Shown piece by piece: positions 1-9,320 of a DNA stretch of 64,000 bases (positions within the stretch are counted from its first letter, which is position 1; every line of letters begins with the position of its first letter). The notes beneath the pieces are model-generated. The model was not told where the DNA came from. It made no database searches and worked only from the letters and a program-made list of their open reading frames with translations. The DNA comes from JAJXZP01 sp963787185. Its GTDB lineage: Bacteria > Spirochaetota > Spirochaetia > Treponematales > Rectinemataceae. The DNA is taken from contig CAWBCC010000012.1 of NCBI GenBank assembly GCA_963787185.1, positions 310,001-374,000 of the forward strand. Reading direction: 5' to 3'. A program made the position numbers and the translations under genes.

Positions 1-563
1 TGATTCAGGAAGGAATCATCACTCGGAAGCATGGGAAGGGCAATTTCGGCCATCCCGCTGTGACAAACCTGCAGATGCGTATCGACGTAAACTCCGATTT
101 CAGACGCATGTTGACCACTCTCGGTTATTCCGTGCGATCGATCCGATCGGAGGTCTCTATGATTTCGCCTACGGCCGGAATGTTGCGTAGAATGCCCGAG
201 GCGGCGGATTCGAAGGTTGTCTGCTTCGATCTCGAATTTTATGCCGATGGAATATTGGCTATCCACGGCAAGGTTGAACTTTTGCAAGACATTGTTGTCA
301 ATATGCCTGAGCCCGGCGAGTATCTTGACAATATGAACGAATTTCTCGGCGAACATTGTACCACGGAGAGCAATCACACCACGGCGTGGCTCATCGCGGA
401 AAATGCCGGCCGCACCTTCGGGGGGCTCTTCGGCATTAAACCGTCCGTTTCGCTTTTGTGCTGGGAAGAGATATACTATAATTTATATGATCAAAAAATG
501 GGCTACATAAAAATACATTTCAACCCGGCGGTGATGGACCTGTCGCTGCTCCTGAAGTTCTGA
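1..563 (+). CDS. GntR-family transcriptional regulator with UTRA domain (5' truncated by window)
   Basis: Codons run in frame from base 3. The first residues, IQEGIITRKHGKGNF, are the end of a GntR winged helix (the usual form is EGLI-x-R-x-x-GKGTF). The remaining ~165 residues fit a UTRA ligand-binding domain, ending in IHFNPAVMDLSLLLKF. The DNA-recognition helix lies outside the window. The gene converges on the SsnA-like deaminase 35 bp downstream, so it probably controls the neighbouring N-heterocycle island, with its effector a substrate or intermediate of that pathway (inference). The palindrome at 4305-4320 is a candidate operator. Family assignment is fairly firm; ligand and targets are not visible. 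Confidence 0.8.
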   Translation, partial: IQEGIITRKHGKGNFGHPAVTNLQMRIDVNSDFRRMLTTLGYSVRSIRSEVSMISPTAGMLRRMPEAADSKVVCFDLEFYADGILAIHGKVELLQDIVVNMPEPGEYLDNMNEFLGEHCTTESNHTTAWLIAENAGRTFGGLFGIKPSVSLLCWEEIYYNLYDQKMGYIKIHFNPAVMDLSLLLKF

Positions 564-598
564 TGCTACAAACTCGCGGGAACGATCGGTCTCTCGAA

Positions 599-2005
599 TT
601 ATAATCCGCAGTTTGCAGGCATGCTGAAACCCCAATGTACGCTGCCCAGCCCCGAGCGTCGGACTAGGTCCTGGGCAAGGTTTTGAGCCTTCTTCAAAAC
701 GGTCTCTTCGTCCAGTGTGACGATTTTGCCTTTTTCCATTACGGCTTTTCCGGCGACTATTGTTGTCTCGATGTTTCGAGAGTCAGAAGAATACACGAGC
801 GCCGAAATCGGGTCATTCAAAGGGAGTGCACGGGAGTCGTTGGCGGACCAGATGAACATGTCGGCCATTTTGCCCACCTCGAGAGATCCGATGCGCTTTC
901 CCATACCTATGGCCTGCGCCCCCCCCAAGGTTGCCATTTCCAGAACCTGCTCGGCGGAGACCACAGCGGCATCGTGGTTTACCAGTTTATGTTTGAGAGA
1001 GGCGATACGCATCACATCGAGCATATCTTGCGTATCGTTGGACGCTGCTCCGTCGCAGGCCAGACTCACGGTGATGCCTTCCTGCAGAAACCGCGGAACC
1101 GGCGCCGTCCCGGAGGCCAGGATCATGTTGGAAACCGGACAGTGACTGATCTTGACATCGTAATCGCGAAAGCGCCGGATATCATCGTCCTGCACATGAA
1201 CGCAATGGACTGCGATGAAATCCGGTCCAAGTATTCCACACGACTCCAGGAAATCGATGGTCGACATTCCCCAGGTTTTCTTCGAATAGAGATCGTCCTC
1301 CTCCGATTCGACCAGATGCATGGATATTGGAATATTGAAATGATCGGCGAACTCCCTTGTCCTGAGATATCCCGGCCTGTCATGATCCCAAATGATACCT
1401 GGGGCCATGGCAAGGGAGAGCAGCGGATGGTCGTGGTATTTCAGACACAGAGTCTCCATCTCGCGGAAATAATCATCTTCGGTTTCCACATATCCAAACG
1501 CGATATCCGGAGGGAAGCCTGCGACATTGGTATACGATCTGCAAAACACCCCACGGACCTGCAGGTCCAAGTAGGCTTTTATGACGGATTGATCTATTCC
1601 CGGGACGGCATGGCAATACTGGTAGTCAAGGATGGTCGTAGTCCCGCTTCTGACGGCGTCGATCAGTCCGACGAGCGCGGCGTAGTACATGTTTTCGAGA
1701 TTGAAATTCCTCATGGCCCGGCGAACCGAGCTGTCCAGCCATTCGAATAATGTCTTGTCGCGACCGAGACCCTTGAGCATGGATTGGAACAGGTGCGTAT
1801 GCGTCGAGATGAAGCCCGGGTACAGGTACTTGCCTCTAGCATCCATGATGCGCTTTCCCGAATAGCGCTCGAGGATCTCTTCCGTCCCGCCGATTGCCGC
1901 TATTCGTTCACCCTTGATCGCCACCGCGCCGTCGCTTATGATTCTTCGATTTGCATCCATGGTGACCACACAGGCGCCATTTATTATGAGGTCGACTCGC
2001 TCCAT
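599..2005 (-). CDS. SsnA/ATZ-type amidohydrolase (putative purine or N-heterocycle deaminase)
   Basis: This 468-residue amidohydrolase-superfamily enzyme has the metal site STHTHLFQSMLKG (HxH) near residue 68, then MHLVESEEDD, HCVHV and SLACDGAASNDTQD, the pattern of the ATZ/TRZ, guanine deaminase and SsnA group. These enzymes hydrolytically deaminate or dechlorinate ring nitrogen compounds in the cytoplasm. The start is supported by AAAGGA 7-12 bases upstream. It is the third gene of the minus-strand unit behind the PreA-like and YgeW-like genes, with a possible hairpin terminator before it. In E. coli, ssnA lies in the same xdh/yge neighbourhood. Substrate cannot be read from the sequence; 8-oxoguanine, guanine, a pterin or another purine are all possible. 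Confidence 0.8.
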   Translation of the reverse strand: MERVDLIINGACVVTMDANRRIISDGAVAIKGERIAAIGGTEEILERYSGKRIMDARGKYLYPGFISTHTHLFQSMLKGLGRDKTLFEWLDSSVRRAMRNFNLENMYYAALVGLIDAVRSGTTTILDYQYCHAVPGIDQSVIKAYLDLQVRGVFCRSYTNVAGFPPDIAFGYVETEDDYFREMETLCLKYHDHPLLSLAMAPGIIWDHDRPGYLRTREFADHFNIPISMHLVESEEDDLYSKKTWGMSTIDFLESCGILGPDFIAVHCVHVQDDDIRRFRDYDVKISHCPVSNMILASGTAPVPRFLQEGITVSLACDGAASNDTQDMLDVMRIASLKHKLVNHDAAVVSAEQVLEMATLGGAQAIGMGKRIGSLEVGKMADMFIWSANDSRALPLNDPISALVYSSDSRNIETTIVAGKAVMEKGKIVTLDEETVLKKAQNLAQDLVRRSGLGSVHWGFSMPANCGL

Positions 2006-2029
2006 GCCTAATCCTTTTTGAGTGTCGTC

Positions 2030-2065
2030 AAAATGGAAAGGCCCCCGGCATGTCTCCCGGGAGCC
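2030..2065 (-). terminator. Candidate intrinsic terminator or attenuator after the YgeW-like gene
   Basis: On the minus strand a GC-rich stem (GGCTCCCGG paired with CCGGGGGCC, one G-U pair, loop of about 8 bases) is followed by TTTCCATTTT. It sits between the carbamoyltransferase stop and the deaminase start, so it may end transcription or reduce read-through into the deaminase gene. Confidence 0.5.
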
Positions 2066-2085
2066 TCTCGCACTCGGGGAATACT

Positions 2086-3087
2086 CTAAACTCCCGCCAT
2101 CGTGGTGGCCATGATGGCCTTCATGATGTGCAGCCTGTTCTCGGCTTCATCGAATACTACGGAATGGGGGCCATCGACCACTTCACTCGTGACTTCGATG
2201 TCGCGGTCATACGGCATGCAATGCATGTAGATGGATCCGGGCTTGGTAAGATTCATCTTGCGCTGGTCCACGACCCAATCCATGCTACCATTCTTGCGGT
2301 ATTTGTCGATAAGTGCAAGTCCTTCTTTCTCGTCGTCAGTGTGCATAATTGGGCCCCACCCTTTGGCATATACGATATCGGCATCCTTGCAGGCCTCTTC
2401 CATGCTGTCCACGATCTCGAACTTGCTTCCCGAGTTTTCTGCGTTTTTCTTAGCCTGCGCCATGATTTCCGGCTTTAACTTGAACTCCGGGGGAATCGCA
2501 AGCGTGACATCCAGTCCAAAACGTGGCATGCAGAGTACTAGTGAATGGGCCATGGAAAGCGGCCGGATATAGTTGGGCGCGGAAGTCCAGGAAACGACCA
2601 TCTTTCTGTTCTTGAGATTGTTCTGGAATTTTTCCTTTATGGTCATGAGATCCGCCAGCACCTGAGTGGGGTGATAATCTTCACACTGCATGTTGATGAC
2701 CGGGATGGTGGAATGGGTGGCCATTTCTTGCATGTATTTATGACCAGGACCATAGGTTTTGCGGATACCGATGCCTTCTCCGTATCGCGAAAGAACCTTT
2801 ATGGTGTCCTTTGCGGTTTCGCCATGCTCTATCTGGGAGCCTTTTTCGGTGAGAAAGTGCGCATGCCCGCCCAACTGATGGATGCCAGCCTCGAATGCGT
2901 TCCGGGTTCTCGTGGACTCTTCGAAAAAAAGCATGAAAAAGGTTTTGGCACGCAGAATGTCGTCGTGCAGGATGCCCAGGTTCCTCTCTTCTTTTAGCCT
3001 GAAGGCTACAGAGAGCAGCCGTTCGATCTCCTCAACCGTCCACTCCTGTGTGCTGAGCAGATGTTTCCCTTTCAGTACGCTGTACAT
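2086..3087 (-). CDS. ygeW: YgeW-like putative carbamoyltransferase
   Basis: The 333-residue protein belongs to the aspartate/ornithine transcarbamylase fold. The carbamoyl-phosphate loop is FFEESTRTRNAFEAG, followed by YHPTQVLADL (usual HPTQ) and HCMPYDRDIEV (usual HCLP). The HxHFL segment and overall pattern match the YgeW group found in anaerobic purine/hydantoin clusters rather than argF or pyrB. Run in the catabolic direction, such an enzyme would phosphorolyse a ureido compound to carbamoyl phosphate for ATP synthesis by a carbamate kinase; no kinase is in this window. A good ribosome site (AGGAGG) precedes the ATG. It lies 83 bp downstream of the PreA-like gene. The exact substrate is unknown to me. 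Confidence 0.82.
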   Translation of the reverse strand: MYSVLKGKHLLSTQEWTVEEIERLLSVAFRLKEERNLGILHDDILRAKTFFMLFFEESTRTRNAFEAGIHQLGGHAHFLTEKGSQIEHGETAKDTIKVLSRYGEGIGIRKTYGPGHKYMQEMATHSTIPVINMQCEDYHPTQVLADLMTIKEKFQNNLKNRKMVVSWTSAPNYIRPLSMAHSLVLCMPRFGLDVTLAIPPEFKLKPEIMAQAKKNAENSGSKFEIVDSMEEACKDADIVYAKGWGPIMHTDDEKEGLALIDKYRKNGSMDWVVDQRKMNLTKPGSIYMHCMPYDRDIEVTSEVVDGPHSVVFDEAENRLHIMKAIMATTMAGV

Positions 3088-3170
3088 AGTGATAGTCCTC
3101 CTGAATTCCTATTTCCTTGGCGTCACGCGCCCTCCGGACAAGACCAATGCCGAAAGACCGCAGCTTCGAT

Positions 3171-4280
3171 TCAGGCATTTGAAACATTGGGCATGCATAT
3201 AGTCAAGGCTCCCGTCGGACATATGGATGCGCATAAGCCGCAGTATCGACAATTTCCGTTCAGATTCATGTGCTTATCTTTCAAAGAGCGCGCCTCGTAT
3301 GGGCAGGAACGTACGCACATCATGCAAGAGGTACAAATATCGGGATCGAAGACAAAGTTGAATTTTGCATGCTCTTCGGTCTTTATGAGAAACGGCAGGG
3401 AAACCCTCGACACCGATGCAACTGTCGCGTAGGAAAGCCTTCCCATTAGGTTCCTTAGGTTTTCATTCTGTCGGGCGATATGATCGATCCCTTTCAATAT
3501 GGGACCCGTACAGATCCCGACTGCCGTTGCCCCTGCCATCAGCATTTCAAGAGCATCCTCGGCCGTAATTACACCGCCTATCCCGATGATGGGCTTGTTG
3601 CTCAGAGACGCAATTTCAGCCACATACCGCAGAATGATCGGTTTGATCGCGCTGCCCGTGAGCCAGCCCGAACCGTCTGCGCCGCCAACGAGAGGCCGAC
3701 CGGTTTCAATGTCTATCCTGAGAACCGGACCTATCGAATCCATGGCCGTGATCCCGTCGACACCGGCGGCGAGTACGCTCCTGGCGGTTGCAATTGGATC
3801 CGCCCAGTTGGGACTTAGTTTTGCGAGAACCGGCTTATCCGTGAGTCTCTTCGCCAGCCGAACCATCGGGACCATGTCGGAGTCGGCGTACGATACCAGT
3901 TCGATCATGTCCGCTCCGGCCGAGTCGACTTTGGCGACCCAGTGTTCGACCTCGCCCACTGTGTGGCCGACGCTTCCTATTACGACTACCCCTGCAGCCT
4001 TTGCCCGGGGGATCTCCTCATTGATCCAGGCATCGCCCGAAATATCGCTCCATTTTTCTGCGTTGATCAGACTGTCACGGCCCGTGACGGCTATGTGCGG
4101 AAAGGGATTATCGGCGGGGATGTCTCGAATAGTCTTGGTAGTCACGGCGCCTGCACCCGCTAGATGAGCTCTGATCATGCCATGGCCATCATAGCTGAGA
4201 GGTCCGGAGCCGAGCACCAAGGGGCTTTTCAATTCAATCCCGAACAGTTGCACGGCAAGCTTAGGATTCGAATTGGACAT
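3171..4280 (-). CDS. PreA-like FMN dehydrogenase (dihydropyrimidine/dihydroorotate dehydrogenase family) with C-terminal ferredoxin domain
   Basis: The 369-residue protein has an FMN TIM barrel (GIELKSPLVLGSGPLS near the N-terminus, KLSPNWADP, AMDSIGP, IGIGGV) followed by two 4Fe-4S motifs, CTSCMMCVRSCPYEA and CRYCGLCASICPTGA. This is the architecture of the NAD-dependent dihydropyrimidine dehydrogenase PreA subunit. The reading frame stays open for 17 more codons upstream, but that stretch overlaps the palindrome and promoter, and GAAGGA precedes the internal ATG at 4280, so I chose 4280. No PreT partner is adjacent. It heads the minus-strand unit and would reduce or oxidise a pyrimidine-like ring in the same pathway as the hydantoinase (inference). 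Confidence 0.8.
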   Translation of the reverse strand: MSNSNPKLAVQLFGIELKSPLVLGSGPLSYDGHGMIRAHLAGAGAVTTKTIRDIPADNPFPHIAVTGRDSLINAEKWSDISGDAWINEEIPRAKAAGVVVIGSVGHTVGEVEHWVAKVDSAGADMIELVSYADSDMVPMVRLAKRLTDKPVLAKLSPNWADPIATARSVLAAGVDGITAMDSIGPVLRIDIETGRPLVGGADGSGWLTGSAIKPIILRYVAEIASLSNKPIIGIGGVITAEDALEMLMAGATAVGICTGPILKGIDHIARQNENLRNLMGRLSYATVASVSRVSLPFLIKTEEHAKFNFVFDPDICTSCMMCVRSCPYEARSLKDKHMNLNGNCRYCGLCASICPTGALTICMPNVSNA

Positions 4281-4304
4281 GGCAAAGGGTTCCTTCTCAA
4301 CATG

Positions 4305-4320
4305 TACATACATGTATGTA
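4305..4320. promoter_or_regulatory. 16-bp perfect palindrome, candidate GntR operator
   Basis: TACATACATGTATGTA is identical to its reverse complement. It lies at the predicted transcription start of the minus-strand operon (-10 at 4327-4322) and about 55 bp upstream of the plus-strand -35. A dyad with a TGTA-type outer arm is typical of GntR/HutC-type operators, and a GntR gene lies at the left end of the island. A looser TGTATATACG occurs at 4414-4423. Confidence 0.55.
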
Positions 4321-4321
4321 G

Positions 4322-4350
4322 ACGATAGCATGCCAGTGTGGACTTGTCAA
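4322..4350 (-). promoter_or_regulatory. Sigma-70-type promoter for the PreA-ygeW-deaminase unit
   Basis: On the minus strand, TTGACA (4350-4345), a 17-bp spacer, then TATCGT (4327-4322). The predicted start falls inside the palindrome at 4305-4320, so a bound regulator would block initiation. Confidence 0.55.
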
Positions 4351-4374
4351 CGAATTGCCGTGGAATATCTTCAC

Positions 4375-4403
4375 TTGACGGATTGAACAGCCTGAAATAA
4401 AAT
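4375..4403 (+). promoter_or_regulatory. Sigma-70-type promoter for the xdh-hydantoinase unit
   Basis: TTGACG (4375-4380), a 17-bp spacer and TAAAAT (4398-4403) lie 59 bp upstream of the small-subunit ATG. It is back to back with the minus-strand promoter, giving one divergent control region for the island. Confidence 0.6.
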
Positions 4404-4461
4404 GAAAATAAGTTGTATATACGTGTTACTGTCTTTTGTCGGGGCGGAGGGAAAGAGAACG

Positions 4462-5005
4462 ATGGCCAAAGATGAGCAGCTCCGAATGGTGAGCTTCAAA
4501 ATAAACGGTCTGCCTGTGACGCTCACGGTCGAGCGTGCGTGGACTTTGCTTCACCTCATTCGTGAAGTGCTGGGGTTGACGGGGACGAAATATGGCTGCG
4601 GAACGGGAGACTGTGGAGCCTGTAAGGTATTGATCGACGGCAAGCCCGTGAATTTCGTGTACCGTACCGGCCAATAAAGCAGAGGGTTGTGAGATAACCA
4701 CCGTTGAAGGATTACAGAACGAGGGTGGTTTGAGCATACTCCAGCGTGCCTTCGTGGATGCCGGGGCAATCCAATGCGGTTTTTGCACTCCAGGCATGAT
4801 AATTACAGGGACCGCTCTGCTGGCTTCCAATCCGAAACCGACAGAGCGGGCGATACGCGAGGCCTATTCCAACAACCTTTGCAGATGCACCGGGTACGTG
4901 AAAATAGTCGAGGCAGTCCAAATGGCGGCCGCGCGGATGGCTGAAGGAGGCGCCGACATAGTAGGTTCGGACGCCAATTACGGGAAAGAACGCGCCGATG
5001 TCTGA
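4462..5005 (+). pseudogene. Xanthine-dehydrogenase-type 2Fe-2S small subunit, frameshifted
   Basis: The start ATG at 4462 follows GGAGG by 11 bases. The first frame encodes the plant-type 2Fe-2S domain (YGCGTGDCGACKVLIDGKPVN) and then stops at 4677. The continuation is in the next frame: NSC...EGCEITTVEGL, SILQRAFVDAG, QCGFCTPGMI and NLCRCTGYVKIVEA, the second cluster domain. Removing one T from TTT at 4653-4655 restores a 180-residue protein with all eight Cys. It would pass electrons from the molybdopterin subunit. It overlaps the large-subunit gene by 8 bp. The shift may be a sequencing error or true decay. No FAD subunit gene is present nearby. Confidence 0.85.
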
Positions 5006-7359
5006 AGATCGAGGCTCCAACGTTAATCCCGTAAAGGTTTTCGAGCATCAGCTTTCAGAACGCGGCTTCGATTGGGTAGGCAAGAGGCTCCCCAATCGAG
5101 AGGCCGAAATGAAGGCGGCGGGAGAGATTCAATACATCGACGATATGCACTTGGCCGGCATGCTTCATGCCAAGATGCTTCTTTCCCCGCATGCTCATGC
5201 ACGTATAAAGAGAATTGATGCGAGCGGAGCCGAGGCTCTTCCCGGAGTTCGTGCCGTGGCACATTTCTTCAACACGCCCCATATCGTATACAACAGTGCT
5301 GCCCGCTTTTATCTCGACACAAGCGACTTTGACATGCCCAGAACCGAGTATATCTTCGACGATACGGTGAGATATGTAGGCGACCGGGTCGCCGCCGTCG
5401 CAGCGGACGATCCGTTCATAGCCGCCGCCGCGATTAAATTGATCGAAGTCGAGTACGAGCTTCTGCCCGCAGCCGTCACTCTGGAGATGGCGCTTCGGGA
5501 AGGAAGCCCCTTGGCCAACCCTCATGGCATCGATGGTACGAACTTGTGCGGAGGCCGTTTGGCATATGGAAATGCGAGCGAAGAGGAAGTCCTTGCTGCG
5601 ATACATGGTGCGGACCATGTATTCACCGATACATTCCATACGCCTCGCGTCCACCATGGGTATATTGAACCGGTATGCCACATAGCTCATTATACCAGAG
5701 ATGGCAAGCTCACCGTCTGGACATCGAGCCAGAATGTGTTCTGCTTCCGGGACGTCTTGTCGACGGCTCTCGACATTCCGCAGAGCCGAATACGGGTGAT
5801 TAAGACGGTATGCGGCGGCGCATTCGGCGGAAAACTCGAAGTCATGCACGAACCCGTGGCGGCCACTCTATCAATGCGAACATTCAAACCGGTAAAGCTG
5901 CGCCTGGATCGTCGGGAAATCTTCAGCTCCACGCGCAGTCGACATGAAGGCATTCTGACGATAACCAGCGGAGTGAGGAATGACGGCACGCTCGTCGCCC
6001 AGCATGTCGCATCCGACCTGAACACCGGCGCTTATGCGGGCTCGGGTCCTAATACCATCGGGGCCCAATCCGGCAAGATGTTCATACTGTACCAAGCCGA
6101 AAAGATGTTCTATTCGGGGGCTTCCTATTATACGAACTCGCCCTCCGCCGGGGCGATGCGCGGTTATGGCTGTCCACAGATCACCGTCACCCGTGAAGTC
6201 CATACCGACCGCATCGCCCATGAGCTTAAGATGGATCCGGTCGAGTTTCGTCTTCTCAATGTGATCCGACCGTACCAGAAAAACTGTATGGGCAACGATA
6301 TGCACAATGCCCGGGTTGAGGAATGTATCCTTAGGGGGATTCGGGAGTTCAACTGGAAGGAAAAGAGACTCTCCGCCGAGAAGACACGTCGAGAAAAACT
6401 GCGGCGCGGCGTCGGCATGGACATAGCGGTGCACGGGAACGGTTGGTATCCGGTCTATCAGGACATTACCACCATTACGCTGAGATTGAACAACGACGGT
6501 TCCGCGACGATGCTATCCGGGACTCACGACCTCGGCACCGGATCGCGTACAGTGCTTGCGCAGATCGCCGCGGAAATTCTTACCGTCCCCCCCCCAGGCC
6601 ATAGAAGTGGTGGAAGCGGATACCGATGTGACACCGCTGGATCTCGGCGCCCAGGCATCGCGTACGACCTATATCGGCGGCAATGCAGTTATTCTCGCAG
6701 CCAAGGATCTGAGGGAACAGCTGCTCGAAGAAGCGAGTCACATATTGAAGGTCCCTCCGGAACGGCTTGAACTTGAAAAGGGATGGGTGATCGATCGTGA
6801 AAATTCCGCCGGACGATGCTCGTTTGCGGACGTTATCGGCTCGGCCCAAGCGGGCAGGAATGGCGCCCAGCGTGAGTTGATATCGACAATGACTTTTGAA
6901 TCCAAGGATTCCATCGATAGCTACGCCGCCGTATTTTGCGAAGTCGAAGTTAATTCGGAGACGGGGACGATCAGGCCGCTCTCCATCCTGTCAGTACACA
7001 ACTCCGGAAAGGTGATCAATCCTCTGCTTTTCGAAGGGCAGGTCCATGGCGGTATCCATATGGGCCTGGGGTACGCCTTGAGTGAAGAAATGCTTATCGA
7101 TCCCGAAACAGGGAAGATCGCGAATCCGACCTTGAAAAGTTACCGTATGTTTAAGGCCGGCGATATGCCGGAGGTTCGAGTCCTCACCGTAGAGGATCCC
7201 GAAACAGCCGGGCCCTTCGGTGCAAAGAGTATCGGCGAATGCGCGACGGATGGCATCGCAGGGGCCGTGGTCAACGCGGTAAGCCATGCCTTGGGGGGAA
7301 TATATCTGGACCGGATTCCATTGACACCGGAGTACATCCTCTCCAGGCTTCCTCGGTGA
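4998..7359 (+). pseudogene. Xanthine-dehydrogenase-type molybdopterin large subunit, frameshifted
   Basis: The first frame (4998 to about 6588) has the aldehyde oxidase/xanthine dehydrogenase hammerhead and the molybdopterin motifs CGGAFGGK and SAGAMRGYG. The second frame continues with QAIEVVEADTDVTPLDLGAQAS, ending with FGAKSIGECATDG, whose Glu is the family catalytic base, and a normal C-terminus at 7359. The frames meet at a run of nine C (6587-6595); eight C would restore a 786-residue protein of normal length. Family members hydroxylate purines or other N-heterocycles next to a ring nitrogen. The ATG overlaps the small-subunit stop. Slippage, assembly error or decay cannot be told apart here. 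Confidence 0.88.
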
Positions 7360-7433
7360 TTCGGAAATATCGCTGTAGTCGGGACGGCAGGCGGTTCCAG
7401 GGCCATACGTGCAGTTCGTAGGAGTATACCAGG

Positions 7434-8174
7434 ATGGCAAAGGGAAGATTGGACGGGAAAATTGCCTTCATTACCGGGGCGAGTTCAGGAATCGGCGAAG
7501 CGATCGCCAAGCGGTTCACCGATGAAGGGGCTTCTGTAATAGGCTGCGGCCGACGCGAGAGCGTCGAGTTTGGCCATGAGAGGTTCGAGTATATTCCAGC
7601 CGACATTTCCTCATTTGACGGTGCCTTGGCGGTCGTGCAAGAGGCCGCTGAACGATTCGGCGGTTTGGATATAGTGGTGAACTGCGCCGGTATTACCGCC
7701 GAAGGCAGCCTGGAGACCACGACTGTCGAAGAGTTCAACAGAATATTTCAAGTGAATGTTGCAGGGATCTTTAATGTTTGCAAGGCTTCCCTGCCCTTCC
7801 TGCAAAAAAGTCCAGGCGCTTCCATAATCAACATCGCGTCGGATCTAGGTACAAAGGCAATACCGAATCGGATTGCTTATTGTCCTTCGAAGGCGGCGGT
7901 CATAATGCTTACACGGTGCATCGCCCTCGAGGCCGCCCCCCGGATACGGGCGAACTGCATATTGCCCGGCTTGGTCGAGACGCCGATGATTCAATATCGT
8001 TTTGAGCAGGCGGAGAACGGCAATGCCCTGCGAGCCGCGATGGCGAACATGTATCCATTGAAGAGAATCGGCTCCGTAGAGGACATGGCCTCGGCGGCCG
8101 TCTATCTCGCGAGCGAAGAGAGTGCTTTCATGACCGGTAGTGAACTTGCAGTTTGCGGCGGCAGACAGATATGA
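7434..8174 (+). CDS. Short-chain dehydrogenase/reductase (SDR family)
   Basis: A classical 246-residue SDR. The dinucleotide site is TGASSGIGEAIAKRF near residue 15, followed by VNCAGIT (NAG-type motif), Ser in NIASDLG, and YCPSKAAV with the catalytic Tyr and Lys, and the C-terminal EDMASAAVYLASEESAFMTGSEL segment common to FabG-like members. It lies 74 bp after the molybdenum subunit and in the same direction, so it is probably co-transcribed and oxidises or reduces a hydroxyl/carbonyl intermediate of the island. The substrate is not predictable. Confidence 0.85.
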   Translation: MAKGRLDGKIAFITGASSGIGEAIAKRFTDEGASVIGCGRRESVEFGHERFEYIPADISSFDGALAVVQEAAERFGGLDIVVNCAGITAEGSLETTTVEEFNRIFQVNVAGIFNVCKASLPFLQKSPGASIINIASDLGTKAIPNRIAYCPSKAAVIMLTRCIALEAAPRIRANCILPGLVETPMIQYRFEQAENGNALRAAMANMYPLKRIGSVEDMASAAVYLASEESAFMTGSELAVCGGRQI

Positions 8175-8269
8175 CCAGCGGCAATACGCGGACTCTACGG
8201 AACGCGCGCTTGGAAGAGCCCCCGGCCCGATTGGTATTATCCATATCCATGACATAAGGAGGCCGTGCG

Positions 8270-9250
8270 ATGCAGAAAAATGGGCGTACCCCTTTCCCTA
8301 AAATTCCCTATGAAATCGAAAAGATCAAGCTTACCCGCATATTCGAAAGCCCTTCCCTTGCCGGGTTCAAGACCCTGAATACGGACTCTCAAAAAATCGA
8401 GAAAGTGTATGGTCCGCTCAATTTCCCCGAGTTACCCGGGGACCGACCCTACCTGTATGCATCTATGGTGTTGAGCCTGGACGGGAAAATCGCGTTTCAA
8501 GACGCTCCCGAAGGTCCGTTGATTGCGCAGACGAACAGATTGGACCCCGACGGCGCGGCTGCGGATTTTTGGCTGCTCAACGTCCTACGCACCTTAAGCG
8601 ACGCTTCGATGATATCTGCGGGGAGTTTTAGCCGAAAAAAGGGAGACTCGGTGACCGCCGGAATGTTCGGCACCGACCTGGAAAGCAGCGGGCACATCTT
8701 CGATCAGGATTTGGAGGATGCCCGGATTGCCGAGGGGCGGCATCCCGTTCCCTGGCAGGTATTAACCTCGCTCGATGGCTCGGAAATCGACTTCGATCAT
8801 CCTTTCCTGAAGAACGATCCTCTGATTCCTTTCATGATCGCAACCTCGCCGGTCGGTTTGGATCGAGTACGGGCGAACTGCAAGACCGATTATTTCGTGG
8901 TGGATGATCTGCAAAAGGTCCCCGGCCTCTTCGAGCGGAAAGGCATGCCTGTCATCGTAACGGGAGATGAAGCCGTACCCGATGCGAAGATAACCATGGG
9001 GATCCTCAAGAAATTGGGTATGAACAAGGTTCTGATCGAAGTTCCAAGCTACTGCCACCACTTAATACAACAGGGACTGCTGGACGAGATGTTCCTCAAC
9101 TATTCATGCGTGTACGTGGGAGGGAAGGCCTTATCGCTGGGCATGCGAGCCGATTCCTTTACGTCGAAGAGCCATCCCCATACGGAGATGCTGAGCATCC
9201 ATACCCACGGACCCCACTTCTTTTATCTTCGTCATAGGCTGATTTATTGA
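8270..9250 (+). CDS. RibD C-terminal-domain (dihydrofolate-reductase-like) oxidoreductase
   Basis: The 326-residue protein contains YLYASMVLSLDGKIAF, the start of the RibD-C fold (compare the usual MSLDGKIA), then LRTLSDASMISAGSF and a C-terminal GGKALSLGMRADSF. RibD-C proteins are NADPH-dependent reductases acting on ribosylaminopyrimidine or, in relatives, pterin-like substrates. A riboflavin deaminase domain is absent, and no rib genes are nearby, so a catabolic or modifying role in the N-heterocycle island is more likely than riboflavin synthesis (inference). An AAGGAGG site precedes the ATG. Confidence 0.75.
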   Translation: MQKNGRTPFPKIPYEIEKIKLTRIFESPSLAGFKTLNTDSQKIEKVYGPLNFPELPGDRPYLYASMVLSLDGKIAFQDAPEGPLIAQTNRLDPDGAAADFWLLNVLRTLSDASMISAGSFSRKKGDSVTAGMFGTDLESSGHIFDQDLEDARIAEGRHPVPWQVLTSLDGSEIDFDHPFLKNDPLIPFMIATSPVGLDRVRANCKTDYFVVDDLQKVPGLFERKGMPVIVTGDEAVPDAKITMGILKKLGMNKVLIEVPSYCHHLIQQGLLDEMFLNYSCVYVGGKALSLGMRADSFTSKSHPHTEMLSIHTHGPHFFYLRHRLIY

Positions 9251-9320
9251 GACCGTCGGCAGAAGAATACGACTCTGGTTTTCCTATTGTCCTCCGGGCG
9301 AAGGGAGTCTAGGTAGGGTC

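Noticed and set aside
683..1750. 355-codon plus-strand frame
   Set aside because: Antisense to the SsnA-like deaminase, with low-complexity composition and no recognisable family.
4281..4331. N-terminal extension of the PreA-like protein
   Set aside because: It would translate the operator and promoter; a ribosome site precedes the internal ATG at 4280.
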